The notes beneath the pieces are model-generated. The model saw only the letters and a program-made list of their open reading frames with translations, was not told where the DNA came from and did no database searches. Positions 43,370 to 54,539 of a stretch of 64,000 nucleotides of DNA are shown here, piece by piece; the first letter of the stretch is position 1, and each line of letters begins with the position of its first letter. The stretch is taken from assembly GCF_945859705.1 (NCBI RefSeq), contig NC_079136.1:82088867-82152866 (forward strand), given 5' to 3'. The DNA is from Episyrphus balteatus. Lineage: Eukaryota > Arthropoda > Insecta > Diptera > Syrphidae. A program made the position numbers and the translations under genes.

Positions 43370-43500
43370 AGGTACCTTTTAAGCTATTTTTTTAGATATA
43401 TTTTGGTAGTTTGGAATACCAACATATTTGTAGATTTCAAAAGTATAAAATTATTCGGTCACTGTGGTGTATGTGTAACATTTTTTTTACTTAACATGTA
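43370..43500. repeat. Repeat shared around the IR genes
   Basis: TTTTGGTAGTTTGGAATACCAACAT-like sequence recurs at about 46540-46680. The following ATTCGGTCACTGTGG...AACATTTTTTTTACTTAA recurs at about 51115-51165. These shared flanks suggest the two IR loci came from a duplication including downstream DNA. Confidence 0.5.
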
Positions 43501-43571
43501 AGAATGCTTAAAAATGTATGGGTGTTTTCATAAACGTCGGAAATCTGCGTTAGTACAATCGTCTTTCTGCT

Positions 43572-43880
43572 CTGTTGCATTAGAGCCCCCGCACATTACA
43601 GATATTATATCGGCCGATAGTCTTGTCGGGTTGGGCTCCTAGTGTGCGCACAGGCCAGGCAGGCGAGTAAATAGTCGGCTGGGTAAGAAATATTTTAGTT
43701 TGAAGGCAATTGTGTAGCAAAACAAACTATTTTTTTGATCAAACAAACTTTTTGATCGGTCGATTGTTAATCGTTGTAGTTTGCGCACTTTCATTCATTT
43801 TCATACTGATTAAGAGATCGACTAAACTGTCGGCCGATAGAAAGTTTGCAGTTTGCGGAGGCTTATAATAAACACACAAA
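43572..43880. mobile_element. MITE-like element with CGGCCGATAG inverted repeats
   Basis: Left end AGCCCCCGCACATTACAG with TATCGGCCGATAGTC, right end in inverse with TGTCGGCCGATAG and GCGGAGGCT. GC-richer than its surroundings. No coding. Boundaries approximate. Confidence 0.5.
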
Positions 43881-43929
43881 TTCTGCAGAATGTTTGCAGG
43901 CCTCCGTAAGTACAATTCTCAGCAGTCAC

Positions 43930-44660
43930 TGAGTGTTCATAAACGTCAGAAAAAAATACAAAAAATGACTACCGAATGAGTTTTGTTTAACAAGCAAAAT
44001 AATATTTTCTCTCTTTCAGAAAAAAATACATATTTTCTTCTACTTTTAATAGCATAATAAAAAAAACGAGTGGTTCACATTTGAAACAAATTATATCGAT
44101 GAAAAAAAATATTTTAATTAGGTTGTTCAAAAAAGTTTTTTTTTGCGTTTGAAAAAAAAAAAAAAAATAGTTTTAGTGCACAGATTCATTTGAAATTAAT
44201 TAAATCGATTTTGGTAGGTTAAAAATGTAAAATATACCATTTTTCTGAGCCCCCTGATGCGAAAATACCTACTCAATTTTACATTACATTTCATAAACCA
44301 TGTTTTACAAACTTTCTCTGCAAAAACTTTTTCTCTTCGATAATTTGGTCAAAATAATATCCACGTTGAATTTTTTCGAATTCCACAAGCAACTGTAGAA
44401 GATAACATTTTTAGAGCACGATTTAGAAATTTTCTGTGTCATAAAAATCTAAATTTTTCGAAAAATTAAAAAAGAAACATTTTTTGCACCACCCTATTTA
44501 ATATGTTTGGTTTTCAATTTTTTTTTACAATATTTACATTACTTAACAATTAAAAAATCGAACCAAAAGCCAAATAAACTTCTTTGCAAGTTGTGCAGCC
44601 ATAAAATATTGGCAATCTGCCCGACGTTGACGACATAAATGACGTTTATGAACAGCAGTA
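43930..44660. mobile_element. Possible DNA element with GTTCATAAACGTCA ends
   Basis: GTTCATAAACGTCA at about 43938 and its inverse TGACGTTTATGAAC at about 44640 bracket AT-rich non-coding DNA. A related TTTCATAAACGTC sits at 43526. Family and target duplication unclear. Confidence 0.4.
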
Positions 44661-44931
44661 CTGCAGTTGGCCTAAGTTAGTCTGATCGCAGACCGCTTCC
44701 TTGGCATAAAAGAATACTTCAGCCAAAAGTGGTACTAACTCAAAAACCAAGCCTAACTTTGAAATGGTTCAAATACACTTTTGATAGCAATTTAAATTTT
44801 CTATTAAGTTAAGATAGTTAAAAAATTTTAAAAATTATTTTTGACTTAAATTCTAACCTAAAATCAATAAAAAAGGTAAAAAATTGAGGATTTAATTTTA
44901 CTAAATCAAGGGTCATTTCGTGTATGAAGCC

Positions 44932-46494
44932 TAGAGTGACCGCAACTCCCATAGAAAAAAATTTTTGTCGAATTTTTTTCGGGGGAACCCCATAAAATGT
45001 TCCGCCTTTGCAGATTTTTAGATAGCCAAAATTTCAGCTCGCTTGGATAACTCTAAATGGTGCCGACACTCGCTCAAAGTATCAAAAATCTCTGTTTTTT
45101 CACTGTTTTTCGAAGAAAATTAGCTCTAGCTCCCAAACAAATCGGGTTATTTTCACTTTTTATATATTAAATTAAAGGTAGTGTTGTTACACATAATTCA
45201 GATGCTAAATTTGTTTAGTATTTGAGTATTTGTATGGTATTTGTATGGTATTTGAGTTCAGAGCAGGCAGGTCTGGCGTTCTTTGACCTAACTTTACCAG
45301 ATGGCGAAAAATTAGAAACGGCCAACATAATTTTGAAAACCAGTGAAACGGAAACCAACAGAATAGTAAATCCAAAGCTACAGACACATGAAGATGAACA
45401 ATTTGTCACAGCGGGGTTAAAAAATATTGTGAACAAAGAAACATTGACATTCAGCCACAAGTTTTCTCAAAGAACCTCCAAATCTTTGGCCCGAAAACCC
45501 GCATTTTAAAGAAGGCTTTAAAAAAGTGCAATCACTTAAAGTCGTAAATGACATGACAGAAAGAGGAGTCAAATTAATAACGGATTTTAATAACCTTTTA
45601 ACTAAAGATGAGGAACAAAAACAATATGTACTTCAAGTAGTCAGTGAGTGCCGAAAATTGTATGCTTCCAAAACTACTTTGTAAATCTGTTGATTAAATT
45701 TTTTTAGTATTTACTTCATTAATTATGTATAAGAAATGTAACACGATGTTATTTTTTTTGTTTTTTAGGCCGTGTGTGAATTGCGTAAAATAGTTCACAT
45801 AGTGTAAAATATTTGACACTGTTGAGTTGAATACAAAATTTTTAGCTGTTAAAAATTTATTGGGCTCTGGGACCTGGTCAAATTTGAGTTAAATTTTTTT
45901 TGCAGATGGTTTTGTTTTCTTTTTTTTTTTTATTAAAAAGGAGTTTCATAGCAGAAAAGAGGCAGAGAAAAATATTAAACAATAAGCCATACAGCTGAAT
46001 TTTTTTTGTTCACCTCAATAGTGTCAAAAATTTTACACAGTGTTAACTATTTAACGCAATTCACACACAGCCTTAGAATTCTGTTAAATGTTTCGTTTTT
46101 TTAAATAAAACAGTTTAAAAAAAAAGTTTCATTTTAAATCGAGTTTGCACTTCAGTTCTTTTTGAGGTAAGTACTGAAAATTTAAATTGATGACAAAATT
46201 TTTCTTTTTTGGTAAAACTAAACAAATTTAGCATTTGAATTATGTGTAGCAACACTACCTTTAATTAAATATATAAAAAGTGAAAATAACCCGATCTGTT
46301 TGGGAGCTAGAGCTAATTTTCTTCGAAAAACAGTGAAAAAAACAGAGATTTTTGATACTTTGAGCGAGTGTCGGCACCATTTAGAGTTATCCAATCGAGC
46401 TGAAATTTTGGCTATCTAAAAATCTGCAAAGGCGGAACATTTTATGGGGTTCCCACGACCAAATTTCGAAAATCGATTTCTTGCGGTCACTCTA
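44932..46494. mobile_element. hAT-like transposon, 1.56 kb, with about 285-bp terminal repeats
   Basis: Flanked by the 8-bp duplication ATGAAGCC (44924-44931 and 46495-46502). Ends read TAGAGTGACCGCAA and inverse. The inverted repeats extend to about 45220 on the left and from about 46214 on the right. TAGNG-type ends with an 8-bp duplication fit hAT. P-like elements also make 8 bp, but their ends differ. Inside is a short transposase-like remnant (45222-45685). Confidence 0.85.
45222..45685 (+). pseudogene. Transposase-like remnant inside the hAT-like element
   Basis: Frame 45222-45509 (MSICMVFVWYLSSEQAGLAF...) is followed after a stop and frameshift by VNDMTERGVKLITDFNN and DEEQKQYVLQVVSECRKLY (about 45545-45665). 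I recall the second block from repetitive transposon-encoded proteins of arthropods. Family not named with confidence. No catalytic triad visible. Confidence 0.4.
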
Positions 46495-46502
46495 ATGAAG
46501 CC

Positions 46503-47364
46503 GGTAGGTACGTCCAAACTACTACTCTTAAGATATATTTTAAAAATATATTTTGGTAGTTTTACTGGACTAATATCTCTTTTTCAGCTTTTCAAAAAAA
46601 AAACAAAAAAAAAATTAAGTGAAAACAAAACTTGGAATACCAACATTTTTGTAGATTTCAAAATTAATTGCGTAGGTCACAACTTCTCTCTTTGTTAAAA
46701 TTTGAAATTATAATTTTTGTATGCCACAATAATATATTTTTTTAATTATTTTTCGAATTAAATGACTTTCTTGAGAACTCATTGTGTTTTGTGTTTTCTG
46801 TTTTCATTTCTGAATTTGTCGTCTTTGACCTTTACAAAACTCACAAAAAATAATTCACAATATGAAAACGAAAGATAAATGAAAGGCTAGGAATTAATTT
46901 ATAAAAATAAAATAAAAATAAAGTTCTCATAGAAAATGAAAACCAGAAAATAAATTGCTCTTTTGAATAAAACACTGTTTATGAATTTTGGTTAAGGAAC
47001 AATCTTAACTTTTGACCATTGAATTTCATTTCAACGTATAAACCTCAAAACAATAGAATAGAATGCGTCTGGATTATTCAGATTCAATGTCAGTCATGTA
47101 CAGGTACACTGACCACAATCTTGCTCTTCAAGTGAAATTTGTAAAATGTGAATCTTGACATTTTATCCCTTTCAAATTTTGCGGTTGCAACAATACATCC
47201 ATCCATCCAAAACATTACCCTTCACTCATTCTTTCGTATGTGACAGTTACATAAATATGTAGTAAAATCATCAAAAGAAACCATTTTTTCATAAAGCAAA
47301 TGCGTTCTAACTTTGTTGTTTCACTCTCCTACTCAGAAAAGGAAAGGAAATTCTGGAATATGAT
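46503..47364. other. AT-rich stretch, no gene recognised
   Basis: Contains the IR-flank repeat (46540-46680) and otherwise featureless AT-rich DNA. Confidence 0.4.
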
Positions 47365-47543
47365 GGATACTTACGGTGACCATATTTCTGAAAGCCGAAC
47401 CCGGGACGGATAAAAAATGGTTTTTTAATAATGTCTGTTAATAACTTCTAAAAAAATATTTTTTTAATCAAAATCGGGAGAGCTGTTTTTAACATTTTTA
47501 TTTAAAAAATGGTTTTGAAATTGTACCTTAAGACAACTTTTAA

Positions 47544-47715
47544 AGGCTTGGCCACACTGGAGGGTATGCGGTAGAAGTACGGGTAGAGGTAACGGTACTT
47601 GTATGAAAAAAATTCCAAACTGACATATCAACGTTCAGATGTGGAATTTTTTTCATACAAATATCGTTACCGCTACCCGTACCTCTACCGCATACACTCC
47701 GGTGTGGCCAAGCCT
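47544..47715. mobile_element. MITE, near-perfect hairpin, TAA-flanked
   Basis: AGGCTTGGCCACACTGG at the left and its inverse at the right, with a largely palindromic interior of about 172 bp. TAA flanks both sides (47541-47543 and 47716-47718), which fits the 3-bp TWA duplication of PIF/Harbinger-type elements. Confidence 0.75.
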
Positions 47716-48532
47716 TAACATGTCCTTAAAAGTTTTGAAACTTATGGGTTCTTTACTCTTCCATTATGTTGTTCTTTATTCGAAAACATTTTTCCTGGTG
47801 TGACAACCTGACAAACAGAAGCTGGAACTAAATAATTGACGAACATTTAAAAAAAACTAAAGCCTAGTCTAGAGGCAAAACGAAAATTTTCATACAAAAC
47901 CAGCACAACGAAATCGTGAACGAAAATTTTGCTTTTCGTTGCACAGTACGCAGCTTAGGCAACGAAATTCTTACCCAGTGCCGGTTTAAGCACTACCGGC
48001 GCCCCTGGGCAAGATTGCAAGTGGCGCCTCTAAAAAAAAATTCATCTAAAAACAATTTTTTAAAATCACGAAAAAAAGCAATAGCAGATTATGTCTTACC
48101 TCTCTTGTTAATGCATTTATTAAAAATGTGCAGTGTATTAACTTAAAAAGGTTAACTTAAAAAAAAAATTAATTATTCATGTCATTTAGGCTCAATTGAC
48201 AAGACTACCTTTATCTCTGACTTTTTTGTTTAAACACATTTAAAGATTAGGTACAGTTGGTTTTATTTGAACAATATTTTTTCAAAAACTTTTTTAACTA
48301 GGTACATTAATGTCGTTTTCAATTGGTATCAATGATTCACTCATTCTGAAATCCAATAAAAAGCTTTGAATCGCTTCCACCCAATTCTAAAATTTAATAT
48401 CTGTATTGGTGAAAAATCAAATATTTTGTTTTTGTTTTTTCACTAGGAGAATAAAAAACTTGCAGCACGCTTCTTAATGATTCCAGGCGCTTCCGGGCGG
48501 CCAATCGAAAACAACATACCTTTATAAGTATA

Positions 48533-48765
48533 AGGTTTGTTCGTTGTAAGCTCTAGGGCACTCTGGATCGCTCCGAATTCGTTGTCAAGCGTTTTTTGTA
48601 GCTCCTTTTTCAACCAGAGTTATTTCCTCCGTGTTCGATGTTCGCTGATGAAACTAAAGCTCTGAGGTGTTCGATGTAAAATGAAAACCCGAGAAACTCT
48701 GATTTTTTTCACAGTTAATTGAAATGACTTAGAGTGCCCTAGAGGGGGGAACAACGAACAGACCT
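48533..48765. mobile_element. Small MITE nested in the hAT element
   Basis: AGGTTTGTTCGTTGT ... CTCTAGGGCACTCT at the left and the inverse AGAGTGCCCTAGAG ... ACAACGAACAGACCT at the right, about 233 bp. Possible TA flanks. Non-coding. Confidence 0.7.
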
Positions 48766-48845
48766 ATTTTTTTATTCTCACAAAAAACGTAGTTTTTATG
48801 ACAAACGTAGTTTTTATGAGAAATGGAGAAGCTGTCAATTTTTGG

Positions 48846-48970
48846 CACTTCTGGATTTTGGGTTTTCGGGATTTTGGGATTGTGGGTTTTCGGGATTTTG
48901 TGTTTTTGGGTTTTCGGAATTTAGGGTATTCTGGATTTTGGGCTTTCTGGATTTTTAATTTCGGGATTCT
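48846..48970 (+). repeat. G-rich minisatellite with G-quadruplex potential
   Basis: Repeats of GGATTTTGGGTTTTCGGG type. Five GGG tracts at 48860, 48868, 48876, 48884 and 48892 are spaced by 5-nt loops, meeting the usual rule for an intramolecular quadruplex on the plus strand. Confidence 0.7.
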
Positions 48971-49694
48971 GTCCGACTCCCTTCTCTTTCCTTATTCATT
49001 ATTATAGGGGCACCTTTGCAAAAATTAAATTGGTAGGAGGAATATTAGGATTGCTTTAGTCTTTCAAAAGAAATTGGGGCGCCTTGTTCTTCAAAGATGA
49101 ACGAAGATTTTGGACACCATTGTCCTTCCGGAAGCCAAATAAATTAACCCAAAATTGGGGGGCGCCTTTATTCTTCAAAAAGTTTAGGACAAACAATACG
49201 AGCGCCGTTGAAAATGTAAAATAGAAAAAAATTGGGGCGCCTTTGTGAATGTTAAAAAAAAATAAAACATCGATTGGAAAGACTTCGTTATTTATATAAC
49301 TTTTGTAAAAGTTTGGGGCGCCTGCGGCGCCCCTCAATTCTTGCGCCCCTGGGCGATGGCCCAGGCTGCCCCCCCCCCTAAAACCGGCTCTGTTCTTACC
49401 TGTGCTAGAATATATGGAGAGTTTTTAATTGTTTTTTTTTTTACTTTGGAGACTTAGAAAATTTTTCGTTTTGCTTCAGCAGCGTACAAGAAAAATTTTA
49501 ATTTCCAACCACTGTTTTCTTGTTTTCCGTACAAAGTTTTTAAAATATTGAATACAAAAATCAGAGAATGTGTAAATACGGGACAATCACGGGACAAATT
49601 ACAAAATACGGGACACTTATACGTCCCGGTTTTCTTAAATAAAAACCCGGGACAAGCTGTAGAAATACGGGACGGATGGTCACCGTAGGATACT

Positions 49695-50485
49695 ACATAA
49701 ATATACATTGTTTGTTTTTATTAAAATTGTTTTTGAAGGATTAATTGAAAATAACCTTTTATTTTGTGGTGTTCTCAAAAATGTCAGTGAGTCCTGTGCT
49801 AATTATAGCTCATTGTCGAAAATCTGGTTGGAACTTTGATTTTTTTTTGCAAACGGTGGTGCCTAGGATTATTGTTAGGTATGACCTTAAACTTCTGTAA
49901 TAAGTTCCCGAATTTTTTTTTTTTTTTTGGGTAGATACAGAAATATTTCTTCAAAAAAGAAAAAAATGTTTGCATACTTGCAATTAACCACTTCCAAACA
50001 AGACTTATTTTGCTTACAAATTGAATTTTTCCGTTGTGCCTATTGTACAAGCTAACCCTATAGTCGACTAACCTTGTTATTTTTGTAGTGAAGACCGTGC
50101 GTTAAATTCGGTAGTTTTGATTTTGGGCTTTAACTTTAGTTCAAAGAGTTTTTCACTGGGCCTATAAACTATAAAGAACTTGATTTTTGGATAATTAAAA
50201 ACTTTGGGAAGGGGCCTTAAGAGTATACCAAATTAAAGGAGGTCTGCTTAAGGCTATCTAGAAGTGTTCTAAAGAAGCCTTGTATTTTCAAGTGACAGAA
50301 GGCGTGTATAAGACCTGTTCCAAGAGGTATGCAATGTTTTCATCATGTAAGTATGCAATATTTTCCACCTGTAAGTATGCAAAGTTTTTATCCTGCAGAT
50401 ATGCAATGTTTGTAACACATTAGATAAAAATTGCATTTCAATGTGAGGTTTCAATTAGCTCCCTATTTTCCACTCATCTTTAATA
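49695..50485. other. AT-rich stretch, no gene recognised
   Basis: Contains a short tandem stretch of GTATGCAATRTTT-like units (about 50325-50415, three to four copies of 28-29 bp). No gene recognised. Confidence 0.4.
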
Positions 50486-50488
50486 TTC

Positions 50489-50692
50489 GAGCATGGTCTA
50501 CTGGTAAGGTGCTGGCTTGATATGCAGAGGTACGTGGGATCAATTCCTGGCCGAGCCATGTGAAAATAAAAAACGTGTTCTTTTTCAATTAAAATAATAT
50601 TCTCATCATTTGAGAACAACAGAAAAAGCAGTGGAATTTCCAAAAACCAAGAAAAAAATCAAAATAAATAAAATAAAATAAAATAAAAAGTA
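50489..50692 (+). mobile_element. tRNA-derived SINE
   Basis: The head has RNA polymerase III boxes: A box TGGTCTACTGG (50494-50504) and B box GGATCAATTCC (50537-50547), 32 nt apart, in a tRNA-like context. The B box deviates from GGTTCGANTCC at two or three positions. An AT-rich body and an (AAAAT)n tail at about 50662-50690 follow. It cannot fold into a full functional tRNA, so it is a SINE rather than a gene. Confidence 0.7.
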
Positions 50693-50699
50693 GAAAATG

Positions 50700-51455
50700 C
50701 AAAATAGACAAAATTTTAAAGAAAACAAAAATAATGAAATATAATTCAATAAATTCTTTTTTTTTTATGCATAAATTCAACATCTTATAACAACTTCTAT
50801 AAGGCCTTATAATAACATCCTACGCAAGTAATCCGGTTTGTGCATTAGATAAACCATCTGCCGGAAGACCTCCGTAAGGCCATTATTAAGCTGTTTGTCA
50901 CAAGCTATTAGCTTGTGGATTACCTGTGAAGGAAAGTCCTATGCAATTTCGGTAAAATGCGCCAAAATGATTTGTATAAGACCTGTCCTTCTTGTAAGTA
51001 GTAAGCCAAAAAATAGCTTGCATTGAACCTTATGAAAGCTAAATTGTTACTTGGGAAGACTTATCAAAACAGAAACACAGGACCTTATACGAACTAAATT
51101 GATACCTGGAATACTCAATCGGTCACTGTGGCGAACGTGGAACATTTTTCTTAAAAAAAGAATGCTCAACAATTTACAGCGTAAACACACGGCCTTTTCT
51201 TATATAAAGGAGAATATTTCAAGAAGTATCTACTTTCTTCACGATACGAAAGAATTAAGTTCAAGAGATTTAATGAGATTTAATAGAGTATTAGTTTTTG
51301 AGTGCTTCTCGCAGACAACACTTAAACCTTATTATAGTAATAACATCGATCGTTTATTTTATAATAAAATAATTTTTTACTCAAGAAATTTAACATTTTC
51401 AAAAACCGGGAATTCATACCAAAATTATGTTTCTATCAGCTATACGTTACATATT
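50700..51455. other. Region downstream of the intact IR gene
   Basis: AT-rich. A plus-strand frame of 139 codons (51051-51470) has no recognisable homology and includes the IR-flank repeat at 51115-51165, so I do not call it a gene. Confidence 0.4.
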
Positions 51456-51459
51456 AATT

Positions 51460-53268
51460 TTATTTTCTGAAAATATTTTTCCACTTAAATACAAAAATTT
51501 CTCCAACAAAACACAAAGTATCAACAAAAAACGCCAATCCCAAGCTCATCCAAATCCATTTCAGGTCCTCCAATTTCATTGGTTGCAACTGCAATTGTCC
51601 TTTAAAACCATAATTTAACTTTTTGATTCTTCCAACTTCGACCAACTCATAAAAAGCTCTTCCAATCCAATAATCCAACAATCCAGCCGATTGAGTTTCC
51701 ATAATAAGAAAATTCAATATTTTCTTATAAATTGAATTTTCATTTATAGCAATTGCCGATTGTATACTATTTAACAAACACAATTCATCAGACCAACGAA
51801 ACAATTGTTGACCAAAGAAATTTTGCTGATTTTTATAAAGTTGCCAATTGTCTTCATTTAGTGTGTAGGCATATTTGGTGTTTAGACTATCTCGGACTTC
51901 TATAAAAGTCTTGAAATTATCTTCCTTTTCAAATATATTGGAATATTTTTGTTCAAAAATAGGTTTTTGTTTTACCAAAAACCCTTCAATATCAGTTCTT
52001 TTGCAGTAGATTTTTATACCAGACGATTGAAGCATTTCAAAAGATTTAATCATTTTTTCCCTTGGTGGTTGGGTCATAAAGGACTGAAGAAATGCATCGT
52101 ACGAAGTAACAATTATAATTCCAAGGAGGAAGATTAACGAATAGATGATTTTTGTACCTTTTGAGCAGCTTGGTAGTACAGAAAATGACTGTCCAAGAAT
52201 TCCACGAAAACCATCCAAATTAATGAAGAAAATATCGCGCTTGGTAAAAGGTCGTTGTGATTTCGTTAACTCAGCAGCTCTCAGCAGCATAGATAAAATT
52301 ATAAGTACCATTATTGTTATAAGAAAAGAATCCCAATAAAACACTGAAACAAACACTTTAGAAATGGGTATATTCGATTCTATTGGCAGCATTACTCCCC
52401 AGTCATATATACGATACGGATATGAAAACCATTCGTTTGGATTCATTAAAGCAACGGGTCCAGCAGCGGCTATTTCAAGTGAGCCATTGAGCACAAATTG
52501 GTATAAACTAAGAGGTGATAGTGATAAATCTATGTTCGAAGTATTCAATCTGGCGTTATGCTTCTTAGCCAGAGCCTTGAAAATATGTCCAACAAGACCT
52601 CCAATAACTATTTCACCATCAAAATTTTCTGATACGATCACTGATGGCTCATGACCTCCGAAAAGAGCTGGTAACGTAACTCCACGAAGGTTCCTCATTC
52701 GATTTGGAAAAATTCTTGAATCTTTTTCCCAGTCAAGCTCTTCGATTATAAATTCACCAAAATTGTTATAACTGTAGTAAGTCGATGAGAAATTTTGAAA
52801 AACCGCTATAACATTAACCATTTTATTCTGCCAACAGAAATTGAAAAGTTTCTGTAGTTCCAAGTCATTTCTGGAAGAATTCGGCAGTAAAAATATTGTT
52901 TTACAAAATCGAAGATGTTGAAGATATTCCAAAAATCTTTGAAGAAATAGTATGTCACTCGAATCAAATTGAACAATGGTAAGAATATTTTCATTGAATT
53001 GTTTCTTTAAATAAAATGATGTAGTTTCAGTTGAAAGTATAACTGGAATGTTTAGTAACGTAGAAATATTTCGTATGAGTATGTCATTAATATCATTGGA
53101 GAGTAGTTTTTTTGATGATTTCAAAATAAAAACGCTTTCAAATCCTTCTTGTTTTTGTAGATTTTTGATTAAACTTAGAAAATTTGAGTTGAGTTCTAAT
53201 TTTGCTTTCAGAAATTCAGCGGCAGAGACAGAAATGAAAAGTAGAATACTCGAAGAGAGTAAAAACAT
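51460..53268 (-). CDS. Divergent ionotropic receptor, intact, 602 aa, single exon
   Basis: A ligand-gated cation channel subunit of the insect IR family, likely chemosensory (taste or smell) and in the dendritic membrane of sensory neurons. The start MFLLSSSILLFISVSAAEF is a signal peptide. Residues 20-190 are the divergent N-terminal domain, 190-300 the S1 lobe (LRGVTLP, WFSYPYRIYDWGVMLP), 308-330 the first membrane span, 353-363 the pore (FRGILGQSFS), and 372-390 the second span. Residues 390-565 form the S2 lobe, beginning SYDAFLQSFMTQPPREK, and 571-594 the last span. The canonical glutamate-binding Arg of iGluRs is not evident, as usual for divergent IRs. A polyadenylation signal AATAAA overlaps the stop codon. 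The subfamily cannot be named. Its broken paralogue is at 41324-43097, in convergent orientation. Confidence 0.93.
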   Translation of the reverse strand: MFLLSSSILLFISVSAAEFLKAKLELNSNFLSLIKNLQKQEGFESVFILKSSKKLLSNDINDILIRNISTLLNIPVILSTETTSFYLKKQFNENILTIVQFDSSDILFLQRFLEYLQHLRFCKTIFLLPNSSRNDLELQKLFNFCWQNKMVNVIAVFQNFSSTYYSYNNFGEFIIEELDWEKDSRIFPNRMRNLRGVTLPALFGGHEPSVIVSENFDGEIVIGGLVGHIFKALAKKHNARLNTSNIDLSLSPLSLYQFVLNGSLEIAAAGPVALMNPNEWFSYPYRIYDWGVMLPIESNIPISKVFVSVFYWDSFLITIMVLIILSMLLRAAELTKSQRPFTKRDIFFINLDGFRGILGQSFSVLPSCSKGTKIIYSLIFLLGIIIVTSYDAFLQSFMTQPPREKMIKSFEMLQSSGIKIYCKRTDIEGFLVKQKPIFEQKYSNIFEKEDNFKTFIEVRDSLNTKYAYTLNEDNWQLYKNQQNFFGQQLFRWSDELCLLNSIQSAIAINENSIYKKILNFLIMETQSAGLLDYWIGRAFYELVEVGRIKKLNYGFKGQLQLQPMKLEDLKWIWMSLGLAFFVDTLCFVGEIFVFKWKNIFRK

Positions 53269-53269
53269 G

Positions 53270-54538
53270 ATTTTTCCTAAAGAATTTGGAGTTGTATTTT
53301 GTATAACTTTTGTTCTCCAAAGAATCGACTGAAAAAAGAAACAAGACTACCGGAAGAACAAAATATTACTGAAGACAATAATATGTGTTCCATTCTTATA
53401 CGAACGATAACCTTGTTATTACTTATTTGAATGGAAGGGTGTTTGTTGTTCAAGAAGATACTATGTTTGCCAAGTTGTATTACCTTCTTATTATCAAAAG
53501 TCTTCAATTATAGTAGCTTCAATTAGAATTATTAAAAGCAAATCAAAGCAAAGCCTTTCTTAAATATGAAAGGAAAAAGGGTTATAAGTAAATTTATTAT
53601 TTATTCGAATTCAATTTTGACCGATACAGAAAATTCCAGTGTTTTTTTTTTTTTGAGTATTTTGATAACTTCTTACTGAATGTACTTTGAAACCTCAACA
53701 ATAAGTAAAAAAATAGCTACATACAACAGTAAAAATAAAATAAAAAAAAGTTTAAAGACTCGGAATGTTGGATCAAATCAATACATTTCAGTGATAGGTT
53801 TTTAAATTTTTAAATGTAATAGTTGTTTCATTTATTTCTTATACCTATTTACAAGAACTTAGCTAAACAAACTTATGTATTTAAATTCATTAAAAATTAG
53901 TTTATTAATTCATTAAAATTAATAAATCAAAAATGAACAATTAGTGATATAAGATAAAATAAAGTTAAATCAATCTTAAAGTGCTCTAGGTAAAAGTGAT
54001 ATCAAGTGTCAAAAAAAAGATCAGTTTTTACCTTTATCTCTGATTTGATATTGTTTTTTTTTACTTTTTTGGCTATATTTTTATGAACAGTATAAATTTA
54101 ATACATTTATCTATAACAATTAGATTATTAAAAAACTTTGAAATCCGTGAAAAAATTTTGCGCAAAAAAAAATTGTTTCTCTCGTTATTCGTTCAAATAT
54201 GTATAGTTTTGAAAATCCATGCATGCACATCAAGGTGTTCCACGCTTGTATCGGAAAAATAAAATTTTCAAAAAGTAGACGGATCAGCCCCCAGTTTTGT
54301 TCCACATCTTCTTGGTATCATATACTGGTGAATATTCAACTTCCTATCATGTATAGAAGGGGTGCTGATCGATATTGAAAAATTGTATTTTATTTGAAAA
54401 AAAGTAAAAAATTAAAATTTTCTTTAATTAATTAATAATTTCTAGTGCCACTTCCAAGTAAATTTCGTTGTTAAGTTAGTACATAGACCTCTCATTGGGA
54501 CCTTTTCCTCAATAAATACTATAAAATTTATTAACTAC
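53270..54538. other. Upstream region of the IR gene, no other gene
   Basis: AT-rich. Open frames on either strand are low complexity. The IR promoter should lie in the first few hundred bp, but I see no clear TATA box. Confidence 0.4.
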
Positions 54539-54539
54539 A

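Larger units (their letters stand above)
47976..49392. mobile_element. Non-autonomous hAT element, 1.42 kb
   Basis: Exact 8-bp duplication TTCTTACC at 47968-47975 and 49393-49400. Ends CAGTGCCGGTTTA and, inverted, CAGAGCCGGTTTTA, the classic CAGNG hAT terminus. Subterminal CGCCCCTGGGC occurs in inverted orientation at both ends. Several GGGGCGCC-containing units repeat near the right end (49076-49330). No transposase. Confidence 0.9.
47372..49687. mobile_element. DNA transposon with TACGGTGACCAT ends (outer shell of a nest)
   Basis: Ends TACGGTGACCAT and inverse ATGGTCACCGTA, flanked by GGATACT (47365-47371 and 49688-49694). Subterminal sequences also match: CCGAACCCGGGACGG on the left, CCCGGGACAAG and TACGGGACGG on the right. 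It contains three other elements (47544-47715, 47976-49392, 48533-48765). No transposase was found. The 7-8-bp duplication suggests hAT or a related superfamily. Confidence 0.75.

Noticed and set aside
45222..45509. A host gene of 95 codons
   Set aside because: It lies wholly inside the TSD-flanked hAT-like element and its homologous continuation is frameshifted.
50489..50560. A functional tRNA gene
   Set aside because: A and B boxes are present, but the acceptor stem does not pair properly and a SINE body with A-rich tail follows.
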